A model generated the notes under the pieces. That model made no database searches. It saw nothing but the letters and a program-made list of their open reading frames with translations, and was not told where the DNA came from. Below are positions 8,380-16,453 of a stretch of DNA of 64,000 bases, piece after piece. Made by a program: the position numbers and the translations under genes. The stretch's first letter is position 1. The number at the start of each line of letters is the position of its first letter. This DNA comes from Loktanella sp. (GTDB lineage Bacteria; Pseudomonadota; Alphaproteobacteria; Rhodobacterales; Rhodobacteraceae), in the NCBI GenBank assembly GCA_017390475.1, contig JAFPBO010000008.1:62001-126000 (forward strand). The letters are read 5' to 3'.

Positions 8380-8769
8380 ATGAGACATCTGATTTTGGCC
8401 GCTGCGGCGGCATTTGCGATGGCCGGTGCGGCGGCGGCACAGGATGCCGCGATCGGCACCTGGCAGACCGAGGTGGATGATGGCGCATTCGCCTATGTCA
8501 CGGTGGAACCATGCGGTGCAGCTGTCTGCGGCACCATTGCCCGCACGTTCAATACAGAAGGCGAATATCAATCCCCCAATATCGGGCGGCAGATCGTCAT
8601 CAACATGGCGCCCAATGGGGATGGGTCCTATGATGGGCAGGTCTGGCGGCCCTCCAATGACCGGATCTATACCGGCAAAATGGGTGTTCAGGGCGATGCG
8701 CTGCGGCTGCGTGGCTGTGTTGCCGGCGGGCTGATCTGCGCCAGCCAGAACTGGGTGCGCGTAGAGTAA
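8380..8769 (+). CDS. DUF2147 family secreted protein
   Basis: 129 aa from the ATG at 8380, which has a strong AAGGGGAGGAG ribosome site at 8363-8373; a longer reading from 8326 lacks one. A Sec signal peptide (RHLILAAAAAFAMAGAAAAQDA) is cut near residue 20. The mature domain has GTWQTEVDDGAFAYV, two Cys (EPCGAAVCGTI) that could form a disulfide, DGQVWRPSNDRIYTGKM, and RLRGCVAGGLICASQNWVRV, all typical of DUF2147. Probably a periplasmic beta-rich protein of unknown role. It interrupts the two histidine gene blocks on the opposite strand. Confidence 0.85.
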   Translation: MRHLILAAAAAFAMAGAAAAQDAAIGTWQTEVDDGAFAYVTVEPCGAAVCGTIARTFNTEGEYQSPNIGRQIVINMAPNGDGSYDGQVWRPSNDRIYTGKMGVQGDALRLRGCVAGGLICASQNWVRVE

Positions 8770-8773
8770 TCTG

Positions 8774-8798
8774 AATGGCCCCGCGTGGCGGGGCCATT
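8774..8798. terminator. Convergent hairpin after DUF2147 and the transglycosylase gene
   Basis: Inverted repeat AATGGCCCCGC-gtg-GCGGGGCCATT, 11 bp of perfect stem in the 33-bp gap between convergent genes. It lacks a long T run on either strand but could end both transcripts. Confidence 0.6.
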
Positions 8799-8802
8799 CG
8801 CA

Positions 8803-9312
8803 TCAGGCAGAGCGTAGGCCGGTTTCAACCAGCAGGCCACGGCGGCGCGCCTCATAGTAATAGCCACGGGCGTACCAGCCTACTGCGCTGGCTTCATCAC
8901 CGTCTGCGACCAGCCAGGCACCGCGCAGATATTTGCCTGCGTATTTCAGGTTGGTTTCCGCATCCAGCAGATCACGCGGTTCACCACGGAACCCCATGGT
9001 GCGTGCGGTCTGGGGGAGGATCTGCATCAGCCCGTAATAAGGCCCGTTGCGTGCCGCAGGATTATGCGTGCTTTCGCGGATGATGACGCGATGCAGTAGC
9101 GTCACCGGGATATCATAAGAATCGGCATATTGGTTAATCAACGCGCGTAATTGCGGTGTTTCATTCGGATGCAGCGGTAAATTGCGCGAGGCAAAGGCGG
9201 CACGCGATCCCAGCGTATTGTCACGCCGCTGGACATCCGGGCTGGCGCAGGCGGCAGTGGCGGCGATGCCGCCCAGCAGGATCAGGCGGCGTGATAGGCG
9301 TGAAGCAGTCAT
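8803..9312 (-). CDS. Lytic transglycosylase lipoprotein (SLT domain)
   Basis: 169 aa. A twin-Arg-like basic start (SRLSRRLILLGGIAATAACASP) ends in a lipobox-like T-A-A-C, so it is likely a lipoprotein. The SLT domain follows: LLHRVIIRESTHNPAARNGPYYGLMQILPQTARTMGF holds the catalytic Glu (in RES) and the G-L-M-Q-I block, and NLKYAGKYLRGAW the later conserved helix. It cleaves peptidoglycan glycosidic bonds to 1,6-anhydro ends. It follows hisH with a 1-bp gap, so it is probably co-transcribed with histidine genes, an odd partner. Confidence 0.85.
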   Translation of the reverse strand: MTASRLSRRLILLGGIAATAACASPDVQRRDNTLGSRAAFASRNLPLHPNETPQLRALINQYADSYDIPVTLLHRVIIRESTHNPAARNGPYYGLMQILPQTARTMGFRGEPRDLLDAETNLKYAGKYLRGAWLVADGDEASAVGWYARGYYYEARRRGLLVETGLRSA

Positions 9313-9313
9313 C

Positions 9314-9952
9314 TTATGGTCTCCATGTCAGGAAATTGCCGATCATCCGCAGACCTGCGGCTTGGCTTTTTTCGGGGTGGAACTGGGTGCCGATGATATT
9401 GTCACGCCCGATGATCGCGGTGACATCACCGCCATAATCGACATGGGCCAGCCTATGTGCAAGATCGGCGACCTGCATTGCATAGGAATGGACGAAATAG
9501 GCATGTTCGCCGGTCGCGATGCCATCCAGCACTGGATGCGGATGGTCGATCACCAGATCGTTCCAGCCCATATGCGGTACTTTCAGCGTGGGATCAGCAG
9601 GCGTAATCCGGCGGATATCGCCTGCGATCCAGCCGAAACCAGGGGTTTCCTCATATTCGTGGCCCATGCTGGCCAGCATCTGCATGCCGACACAGATGCC
9701 AAAGAACGGCACGGCGCGACGGGTCACCGCATCGGTGATTGCCTCGGCCAGACCGCTTTGCGCATAGAGCTGGGCGCGGCAATGCGGATAGGCGCCGTCG
9801 CCGGGCAGAACGATCCGGTCTGCCTTGGCGACGACGTCGGGATCGGCAGTGACGATGATCGGACCGCTGCCTGTCTCTGCGGCCATGCGTTCGAACGCCT
9901 TTTGTGCCGAATGCAGGTTGCCGCTGTCGTAATCAACCAGTGCCGTCGTCAT
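9314..9952 (-). CDS. hisH: Imidazole glycerol phosphate synthase, glutaminase subunit
   Basis: 212 aa class I glutamine amidotransferase. The nucleophile Cys lies in [11 protein letters not shown], and the C-terminal His-Glu pair in [10 protein letters not shown]. It hydrolyses glutamine and passes ammonia through HisF. Its start overlaps the hisB stop by 4 bp (ATGA), giving translational coupling. The N-terminus [22 protein letters not shown] is typical. Confidence 0.97.
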   Translation of the reverse strand: MTTALVDYDSGNLHSAQKAFERMAAETGSGPIIVTADPDVVAKADRIVLPGDGAYPHCRAQLYAQSGLAEAITDAVTRRAVPFFGICVGMQMLASMGHEYEETPGFGWIAGDIRRITPADPTLKVPHMGWNDLVIDHPHPVLDGIATGEHAYFVHSYAMQVADLAHRLAHVDYGGDVTAIIGRDNIIGTQFHPEKSQAAGLRMIGNFLTWRP

Positions 9953-10536
9953 AGGCTGCCCTTGGTCGAGGGAATCGCATCACCCTTGCGCGGGTCGGTT
10001 TCCACTGCTTCGCGCAGGGCGCGCGCGACGGATTTGAACGCGGCCTCGGCGATGTGATGCGCGTTGAAGCCGTGCAAACGGTCGATATGCAGGGTGATGC
10101 CGCCATGCGTGGACAGCGCCTGAAAGAACTCGCGCACCAATTCGGTGTCGAACGTGCCGATCTTGCCGAATGGCAGGTCCAGATTGCAGATCAGATAGGC
10201 GCGCGCCGACAGGTCCAGCGCGCAACGCACCTGCGCATCATCCATCGCCAGATGGCAGGAGCCATAGCGCCGGATGCCACGCTTGTCGCCCAAGGCTTGC
10301 GTCAAAGCCTGACCCAGCGCGATGCCGACATCCTCGACCGTATGGTGATCATCGATATGCAGGTCGCCATTTGCGCGGATCGTCATATCAATTAGCGCGT
10401 GGCGCGACAATTGATCCAGCATGTGGTCGAAAAAGCCGACACCGGTGTCGTTGTCATAGATTCCGCTGCCATCCAGATTGATAGTAACTGAAATCTCGGT
10501 TTCCGCAGTTTTGCGGGTTATTGTGGCTGTCCGCAT
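9949..10536 (-). CDS. hisB: Imidazoleglycerol-phosphate dehydratase
   Basis: 195 aa from the ATG at 10536, with AAGGGACAG just upstream; a longer in-frame reading to 10626 has no homology in the extra part. The two metal-binding repeats are clear: [12 protein letters not shown] plus [14 protein letters not shown], and the second half GRRYG-type segment with HGGITLHID and [12 protein letters not shown]. This is the monofunctional, Mn-dependent dehydratase, not the bifunctional enterobacterial HisB. First gene of hisB-hisH-transglycosylase. A 147-bp gap to the divergent receiver-like gene should hold its promoter. Confidence 0.96.
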   Translation of the reverse strand: MRTATITRKTAETEISVTINLDGSGIYDNDTGVGFFDHMLDQLSRHALIDMTIRANGDLHIDDHHTVEDVGIALGQALTQALGDKRGIRRYGSCHLAMDDAQVRCALDLSARAYLICNLDLPFGKIGTFDTELVREFFQALSTHGGITLHIDRLHGFNAHHIAEAAFKSVARALREAVETDPRKGDAIPSTKGSL

Positions 10537-10683
10537 TGTTGCTGTCCCTTGCCTGTTGGCCATGTCTATAGGGCCATCAGCGCCGACCGCCAAGCCTGTC
10601 TGAAATATGCCAGCGCTTTTCAGCAAGTTTTAAGGATTATCTGCCATTGAAAAGGCTGAAGACAGCCTGATCAGGAGAATCCG

Positions 10684-11247
10684 ATGAAAGCAGTGATCTT
10701 GCGCAATGATGCCGGATTGGCGGCGCAGCTGGCCGGTTTTCTGACGGCGCGCGGGGTTTCTGTGCTATGCGCGGCCAGCCGCGACCGGGCGCAAGCGATG
10801 ATCCGGGCTCAGGTGATCGACCTGATCGTGATGGATGAACGGATCGCGGGGCGGCTGACCCATGGGCTGGCGTTATCGGCGGAACGGCGCAATCCCTGCG
10901 TTAACGCGATCCTGCTGACGGATCGCCCGGCAGCGCAGACCGACGATCTGTTTGATCTGATTCCCAGCCTGCATGCCTTGCTTGGTACTGACATTGCAGG
11001 TGATCTACCGGGCCGGATCGCATTATGTGCCTTGTTCAGTCACGATGTCGCGGCAACGCGCGCAGCCTTTCTGGCGGCAGATGATATGCGCGATGATCAG
11101 GGCGTTGGCACAGGGGTGCGTCATGGCTGGGCGCGATTTGCCCATATACGCCCGCATCCGATCAGCCTGGACCGGCGCGCCGATGTCATCACGTCGGTAT
11201 CGGCTGCAATGCAAAAGGCCGCCCTGAAAGGCGGCCTTTGCAGCTGA
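10684..11247 (+). CDS. Degenerate receiver-domain (CheY-like) protein
   Basis: 187 aa. The first 110 residues follow a receiver layout: a hydrophobic beta 1 (MKAVILRNDA), helix, then VIDLIVMDERIAG with an Asp at the phosphorylation position, and NAILLTDRP for the Thr strand. The N-terminal acidic pair and the Lys of beta 5 are not evident, so phosphorylation is doubtful. The C-terminal 75 aa match nothing I recognise and hold no DNA-binding motif. Ribosome site AGGAG precedes the start. Its last codons encode a perfect hairpin at 11214-11239. tRNA-Gly follows on the other strand. Confidence 0.6.
   Translation: MKAVILRNDAGLAAQLAGFLTARGVSVLCAASRDRAQAMIRAQVIDLIVMDERIAGRLTHGLALSAERRNPCVNAILLTDRPAAQTDDLFDLIPSLHALLGTDIAGDLPGRIALCALFSHDVAATRAAFLAADDMRDDQGVGTGVRHGWARFAHIRPHPISLDRRADVITSVSAAMQKAALKGGLCS
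11214..11239. terminator. Hairpin inside the end of the receiver-like gene
   Basis: AAAGGCCGCC-ctgaaa-GGCGGCCTTT, a 10-bp perfect stem formed by the last coding triplets. With only TTTG following it may be a bidirectional terminator serving this gene and the opposing tRNA-Gly transcript. Confidence 0.55.
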
Positions 11248-11268
11248 CCCTGTGGCCAGTGAACCAAT

Positions 11269-11343
11269 TGGAGCGGGCGAAGAGATTCGAACTCTCGACC
11301 CTAACCTTGGCAAGGTTATGCTCTACCCCTGAGCTACGCCCGC
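11269..11343 (-). tRNA. tRNA-Gly (anticodon GCC)
   Basis: 75 nt on the minus strand. Acceptor GCGGGCG pairs with CGCCCGC, discriminator T and encoded CCA. D arm GCTC-AGGGGTA-GAGC, anticodon loop with GCC between AACCT/AGGTT stems, and T arm GAGAG-TTCGAAT-CTCTT (closing G-T pair). Confidence 0.97.
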
Positions 11344-11446
11344 ATCCGTTTGGTAGGGCGTGAATTACAAATAAGCCGCGCGATCCGCAAGGCCAAAATC
11401 GACAGGTTGTGACTTTTTTCGGAACTTCATCATATTGGGTGGGGGT

Positions 11447-11464
11447 GGCGGGGTGAACCCCGCC
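11447..11464. repeat. GGCGGGG/CCCCGCC palindrome
   Basis: GGCGGGG-tgaa-CCCCGCC followed by TTACGG. Same design as palindromes at 25819-25841 and 51602-51627. Confidence 0.5.
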
Positions 11465-11532
11465 TTACGGCGAAGCGGAAACCGGGCAAGGGCAGGGGTG
11501 ACCGGGGAACAAGCGCCGCAAAAAGGATTCTG

Positions 11533-11565
11533 GCCTCCGGCGGGAGTATTTTGGGAAAAAAGAAG
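11533..11565 (+). repeat. 33-bp interspersed intergenic repeat, GAGTATTT subtype
   Basis: Starts GCCTCCGGCGGGAGTATTTT and ends GGGAAAAAAGAAG; 33 bp. A near-identical 33-bp copy lies on the minus strand at 23112-23144. No gene on this strand follows closely. Confidence 0.75.
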
Positions 11566-11670
11566 ATAAGGGACGGGATTTACCGTCGTCTGCGCGTGAC
11601 TACCCCGTGCGGCCCGCGGCATGCATCGCGGGGCAGGGCGTAGGGTGGATCCTGACCCACCCCAAACATG

Positions 11671-14600
11671 CTATTCCAGTTCTATCAACAAGTCCTTGGC
11701 GTCGATCTGGCTGCCCGGCTGGACATTCACCACCTTGACCACGGCATCGCGTTCGGCGTGAATCCCGGTTTCCATCTTCATCGCCTCAATGGTCAGCAAC
11801 AGATCGCCTGCCTTGACCGATTTTCCTGCCACCGCCGCGACACTGGCAACTACACCCGGCATCGGCGCGCCGATATGGTTGGGATTGCCGTTTTCCGCTT
11901 TGGGTCGCATGACCTTATCGGCCGAGGCCAGCCGGTTCATTACCCGGATCGCGCGGGGTTGGCCATTGAGTTCAAAGAACACTTTGACCTCGCCGTCCTC
12001 TGTCATGTCGGCGACCGCCTGCATGCGAATTTCCAGCGTCTTGCCGGGGTCGATCTCGGCGGCGATCTCTTCACCCGGCTCCATGCCGTAAAAGAAGGTC
12101 CGGGTGGGCAGGGTGCGGACCGGGCCATACATCTCGTGTCTTACGGTGTAATCAGTGAAAACCTTGGGATACATCAGATAGCCGTTGAGGTCCTCGTCAT
12201 CGATGATGACATCCTCGAACTGCGCTTCCAGTTCAGCCTTGGTTTTCGCCAGATCGACAGGAGGGAGCGATTTGCCGGGCCGATCTGTCTGCGGCTTTTC
12301 ACCTTTGAGGATTTTTTTCTGCAACTTTTCCGGCCAGCCGCCCGGAGGTTGCCCCAGATTGCCGCGCATCATGTCGATCACGCTGTCGGGGAAGGAGACA
12401 TCGACCTTGGGGTCCTCGACCTGCTGCCGGCTGAGGCCCTGACTGACCATCATCAGGGCCATGTCACCCACCACCTTGGACGATGGCGTGACCTTGACGA
12501 TATCGCCGAACATCTGGTTCACATCGGCATAGGTCTGCGCGACCTCGTGCCAGCGTTCCTCCAGCCCGAGCGACCGTGCCTGCGCCTTGAGGTTGGTGAA
12601 CTGGCCGCCGGGCATTTCATGCAGATAGACCTCGGATGCGGGCGCTTGCAGCCCCGATTCGAAGGCGGTGTAATGCGCGCGGACCTGTTCCCAGTAATTG
12701 CTGATCTCGCGGATCGCGGCGATATCAAGGCCGGTGTCACGGTCGGTGCCGCGCAATGCCTCGACAATCGAGCCCAGGGTCGGCTGGGAGGTATTGCCCG
12801 ATAGCGCATCCATCGCGGCATCGACGCAATCCACCCCCGCAGCAGAGGCGGCGAGGACTGTGGCAATTGCCGCACCCGATGTGTCATGCGTGTGGAAATG
12901 GATCGGCAGGCCGATTTCATCCTTCAGCGCCTTGATCAGCACGCTCGCGGCGGCGGGTTTGAGCAGGCCCGCCATGTCTTTCAGCCCCAGCACATGCGCG
13001 CCTGCGGCCTCCAATTCCTTGGCCATGCCGATGTAATATTTCAGGTCATATTTGCTGCGCGCCGGGTCCAGCAGATCGCCGGTGTAACAGATCGTGCCTT
13101 CGCAGACCTTATTGGCCTCAACCACTGCATCCATCGCCACGCGCATGTTTTCGACCCAGTTGAGGCTGTCGAACACGCGGAACACATCGACACCCGATGT
13201 CGCGGCTTGGGCCACGAAGCTTTGCACGACATTGTCGGGGTAGTTCGTATAGCCGACGCCGTTGGAGGCGCGCAGCAGCATCTGCGTCATGATATTGGGC
13301 ATCACCGCGCGGATATCGCGCAGGCGTTGCCATGGGCATTCCTGCAGGAAGCGGTAAGCCACGTCGAAGGTCGCGCCGCCCCAGCATTCGACGCTGAAAA
13401 GCCCGTGCATTTTGGCGGCATAGGCGGGGGCGGCGTTGATCATGTCGATCGACCGCATTCTTGTGGCGAGCAAGGACTGGTGCCCGTCGCGCATCGTCGT
13501 GTCGGTGATCAGCACCTGTGGCTGGTCAAGCATCCATTGCGCCACCGCCGCTGGTCCTTGTTCATCAAGGATATTGCGTGTGCCGGGGGTCAGGTTGCTG
13601 GTGGGTCGCACCGGCGGGCGCGGCAGGCGGATTTCGGCGGCGGGGCGCGGGCGGCCTGCGGTTTCGGGATGCCCGTTGACGGTGATATCGGCGATATAGG
13701 TCAGAATTTTCGTCGCGCGGTCACGGCGCTTGGTGAAATTGAACAGCTCCGGCGTCTCGTCAATGAATTTGGTGTGGTATTCATTGTTCAGAAAGGTCGG
13801 GTGTTTCAGCAGGTTTTCGACAAAGGCGATATTGGTGCTGACGCCGCGAATACGGAATTCACGCAGGGCGCGGTCCATCCGTGCAATCGCCATTTCCGGT
13901 GTCGGCGCGCGGGCGGTGACCTTGGTCAGCAGGCTGTCGTAATAGCGGGTGATCACCGCACCCGAATAGGCGGTGCCGCCGTCGAGGCGGATGCCCGGCC
14001 CGGTGGCAGACCGATACATCTGGATGCGACCGTAATCGGGGATGAAATTGTTCTGCGGGTCCTCGGTTGTCACCCGGCATTGCAGGGCGTGGCCGTCGAG
14101 TTTGACATCATATTGCGACGCGCAACCCGTTGCCTCGACAATGGATTTGCCTTCGGCGATCAGGATCTGCGCGCGCACGATGTCGATGCCGGTGACTTCC
14201 TCGGTCACCGTATGTTCGACCTGCACGCGGGGGTTCACCTCGATGAAGTAGAATTCCCCATTGTCCATATCCATCAGGAATTCGACTGTGCCCGCGCATT
14301 CGTAATTCACATGGGCGCAGATTTTCTTGCCTAGATTGCAGATCTGTTCGCGCTGGGTGTCGGACAGATAGGGGGCAGGGGCGCGTTCCACCACCTTTTG
14401 GTTGCGCCGCTGGACCGAACAATCGCGTTCCCAAAGGTGATAGATTTGGCCGTGGCTGTCGCCTAAAATCTGCACCTCGACATGGCGGGCGCGCATGATC
14501 ATCTTTTCCAGATAGCCTTCGCCATTGCCAAAGGCGGCCTCGGCCTCACGCCGGCCTTCGCGGACTTTTTCTTCCAGTTCTTTCTCGTTCATGATCGGCC

Positions 14601-15114
14601 GCATGCCGCGCCCGCCGCCGCCCCATGACGCCTTGAGCATCAGGGGATAGCCGACCTCTGCCGCTTCCTTGCGGATCGCGTCCATGTCATCGCCCAGCAC
14701 TTCGGTCGCGGGGATCACCGGCACGCCAGCCTCCATCGCGACGCGGCGGGCAGAGGCTTTATCGCCCAATTGCCGCATGGTTTCAGCCTTGGGCCCGATA
14801 AAGGTGATCCCGTTCGAGGTGCAGGCATCGACGAAATCGGGGTTTTCCGACAAAAGACCATAGCCGGGGTGGATCGCATCAGCGCCGGACATCTTGGCCA
14901 CGCGAATGATCTCATCAATCGACAGATAGGCGGCGACCGGCCCCATGCCTTCACCGATGCGATAGGCCTCATCGGCCTTGAAACGGTGCAGGCCCAGCTT
15001 GTCTTCTTCGGCAAAGACGGCGACGGTTTTCTTGCCCATCTCATTGGCGGCACGCATGATGCGGATGGCAATTTCGCCGCGGTTGGCAATCAGAATCTTC
15101 TTGAAATCGGTCAT
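11671..15114 (-). CDS. pyc: Pyruvate carboxylase
   Basis: 1147 aa, the normal length of a single-chain alpha4 pyruvate carboxylase. Domains in order: biotin carboxylase (KILIANRGEIAIRIMRAA at residues 4-21, ATP-grasp loop WGGGGRGMR, FIEVNPRVQVEHTVTEE), carboxyltransferase from about 540 (LITDTTMRDGHQSLLATRMR; HFHTHDTSGAA metal site), allosteric linker, and C-terminal biotinyl domain (TIEAMKMETGIHA, biotin on the Lys of AMKM). It makes oxaloacetate from pyruvate and bicarbonate, refilling the TCA cycle. Start at 15114 gives the standard N-terminus. A lactate-type dehydrogenase lies 60 bp upstream on the same strand and would supply pyruvate. Confidence 0.98.
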   Translation of the reverse strand: MTDFKKILIANRGEIAIRIMRAANEMGKKTVAVFAEEDKLGLHRFKADEAYRIGEGMGPVAAYLSIDEIIRVAKMSGADAIHPGYGLLSENPDFVDACTSNGITFIGPKAETMRQLGDKASARRVAMEAGVPVIPATEVLGDDMDAIRKEAAEVGYPLMLKASWGGGGRGMRPIMNEKELEEKVREGRREAEAAFGNGEGYLEKMIMRARHVEVQILGDSHGQIYHLWERDCSVQRRNQKVVERAPAPYLSDTQREQICNLGKKICAHVNYECAGTVEFLMDMDNGEFYFIEVNPRVQVEHTVTEEVTGIDIVRAQILIAEGKSIVEATGCASQYDVKLDGHALQCRVTTEDPQNNFIPDYGRIQMYRSATGPGIRLDGGTAYSGAVITRYYDSLLTKVTARAPTPEMAIARMDRALREFRIRGVSTNIAFVENLLKHPTFLNNEYHTKFIDETPELFNFTKRRDRATKILTYIADITVNGHPETAGRPRPAAEIRLPRPPVRPTSNLTPGTRNILDEQGPAAVAQWMLDQPQVLITDTTMRDGHQSLLATRMRSIDMINAAPAYAAKMHGLFSVECWGGATFDVAYRFLQECPWQRLRDIRAVMPNIMTQMLLRASNGVGYTNYPDNVVQSFVAQAATSGVDVFRVFDSLNWVENMRVAMDAVVEANKVCEGTICYTGDLLDPARSKYDLKYYIGMAKELEAAGAHVLGLKDMAGLLKPAAASVLIKALKDEIGLPIHFHTHDTSGAAIATVLAASAAGVDCVDAAMDALSGNTSQPTLGSIVEALRGTDRDTGLDIAAIREISNYWEQVRAHYTAFESGLQAPASEVYLHEMPGGQFTNLKAQARSLGLEERWHEVAQTYADVNQMFGDIVKVTPSSKVVGDMALMMVSQGLSRQQVEDPKVDVSFPDSVIDMMRGNLGQPPGGWPEKLQKKILKGEKPQTDRPGKSLPPVDLAKTKAELEAQFEDVIIDDEDLNGYLMYPKVFTDYTVRHEMYGPVRTLPTRTFFYGMEPGEEIAAEIDPGKTLEIRMQAVADMTEDGEVKVFFELNGQPRAIRVMNRLASADKVMRPKAENGNPNHIGAPMPGVVASVAAVAGKSVKAGDLLLTIEAMKMETGIHAERDAVVKVVNVQPGSQIDAKDLLIELE

Positions 15115-15174
15115 AATGGTTCCTTTTGCAGTTGCAGCAACGCTATGCGGCAAATTTCCCAAGGTCCAGAAAGA

Positions 15175-16314
15175 TTAGCGGTTTTCGCGCAGGCATCCTG
15201 GCAAATCCTTCAGGCTGCGCGCCCCCAATTGCCCCATATTGCTGATCATATCCTGCCGCAGGATATCCAGCACATGTGCCGCCCCCGGCTCTCCCATCGC
15301 GGCCAGCCCGTAATGGAACGCGCGGCCTAGCATCACGAAATCCGCGCCTAATGCCAGCGCGCGCAGCACATCCAGCCCGCCTTCGATGCCGCTGTCGAAA
15401 ATCACCGGCAGATTGGTGGCGGCCCGGATCGCGGGCAGCACCTCGATACTGGCAGGGCCGCCGTCGAATTGCCGCCCGGCATGGGTGCTGACCCAGATCG
15501 CATCGGCCCCTTCATCGGTCAGCCGCGCGGCATCATCGGGGCGACCGACGCCTTTGACGACCAGCGGGCCGTCCCAGGCGTCGCGCAGGGATTTGAAATA
15601 ATCCCAATCGGGTGAGGTGCGCAGCAGATAACCGATATGCTGGTTGGCGGGCAGGGTGGCTTTGATGTCGCTATAGCTTTCCATCAACCGCAGGCGCGGC
15701 ATGCCGGTTTTGCGGATGCCCATCAGCCAGGCGGGGCATTGCGCCGCCTGCAGCGCCAGCCGTGGGGTCAGACGTGGCGGTTGCGTCAGCCCGCCGCGCG
15801 TCTGTCTTTCGCGCCGCGAGGCGACCGGCACATCAACCGTCAGGATCAGCGTATGAAAGCCCGCGTTTTTGGCGCGGCTCAGAATATCATCGCGGATCGT
15901 CGGATCGCGCGGCGGATAAAGCTGGAACCAGCCTTGATCCCCGGCATGCGGCCCGACAGATTCGGGTGTCTGGCTGGCAACAGTGGACAGCCCGTAAGGG
16001 ATGTTCTCGCGCGCCGCCATCCGGGCCAGCATCTGTTCCGCCCCCGGCCAGATCAGCCCGGACATGCCCAAAGGCGCGATGCCGATGGGAATGGGGTGGG
16101 TTTTGCCCAGCAATGTCGTGGTCAGATCGGGGGTGAATTCGCCATGCAGGATTGATGGATTCATCAACACCTGATCCAACATGGTGCGGTTGCGTTTCTG
16201 TGTCGCCTCCACCCCGGTGGCGCTGTCGAGATATTCCCAGACAAAATGCGGGATCCGTCGGCGGGCGCGGGATTTCAGGTCGGCTATGGCGGGGTATTTT
16301 GCATGGGCGTTCAT
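15175..16314 (-). CDS. FMN-dependent alpha-hydroxy-acid dehydrogenase (LldD-like)
   Basis: 379 aa TIM-barrel flavoprotein. PIGIAPLGMSGLIWPGAE is the FMN-binding first strand block. LVVKGVGRPDDAARLTDEGADAIWVSTHAGRQFDGGPASIEVLP holds the active Lys and the S-x-H-x-G-R-Q block with catalytic His and Arg, and VIFDSGIEGGLDVLRALALGADFVMLGRAF the FMN phosphate site. Oxidises L-lactate or a similar 2-hydroxy acid to the 2-oxo acid, probably feeding electrons to the respiratory chain. S-THAGRQ replaces the common S-NHGGRQ, which may shift substrate preference. It precedes pyc on the same strand. Confidence 0.88.
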   Translation of the reverse strand: MNAHAKYPAIADLKSRARRRIPHFVWEYLDSATGVEATQKRNRTMLDQVLMNPSILHGEFTPDLTTTLLGKTHPIPIGIAPLGMSGLIWPGAEQMLARMAARENIPYGLSTVASQTPESVGPHAGDQGWFQLYPPRDPTIRDDILSRAKNAGFHTLILTVDVPVASRRERQTRGGLTQPPRLTPRLALQAAQCPAWLMGIRKTGMPRLRLMESYSDIKATLPANQHIGYLLRTSPDWDYFKSLRDAWDGPLVVKGVGRPDDAARLTDEGADAIWVSTHAGRQFDGGPASIEVLPAIRAATNLPVIFDSGIEGGLDVLRALALGADFVMLGRAFHYGLAAMGEPGAAHVLDILRQDMISNMGQLGARSLKDLPGCLRENR

Positions 16315-16360
16315 ATTGCGGAGTTAGGGGGGATTTCCCGCCATTTGCAATGGCTGGGAT

Positions 16361-16393
16361 GCCTCCGGCGGGGATATTTATGCTCGGAAGATG
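16361..16393 (+). repeat. 33-bp interspersed intergenic repeat, GATATTTA subtype
   Basis: Starts GCCTCCGGCGGGGATATTTA and ends CTCGGAAGATG; 33 bp. It lies between divergent lldD-like and uvrD genes, pointing toward uvrD. Sister copies are at 38326-38358 and 61249-61281, both on the minus strand. Confidence 0.75.
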
Positions 16394-16453
16394 CGATGGA
16401 ACGGAAGTAGAACAAGGGTTTTCTTGGCTGGCGTAAGGCGGTATGGATGAGTG

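Larger units (their letters stand above)
11344..11670. other. 327-bp gap without a gene
   Basis: Between tRNA-Gly and the pyruvate carboxylase stop I see no credible gene; a small minus-strand reading frame here has no ribosome site or homology. The gap holds a GGCGGGG/CCCCGCC inverted repeat (11447-11464) and one full copy of the 33-bp interspersed repeat (11533-11565). The tRNA promoter must lie next to 11344. Confidence 0.6.

Noticed and set aside
11365-11622. 85-codon minus-strand frame in the gap after tRNA-Gly
   Set aside because: It contains an interspersed repeat and a palindrome, lacks a ribosome site, and has low-complexity Pro/Arg content.
12886-14334. 482-codon plus-strand frame opposite pyc
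   Set aside because: Shadow of pyruvate carboxylase; no start signal and no recognisable domain.
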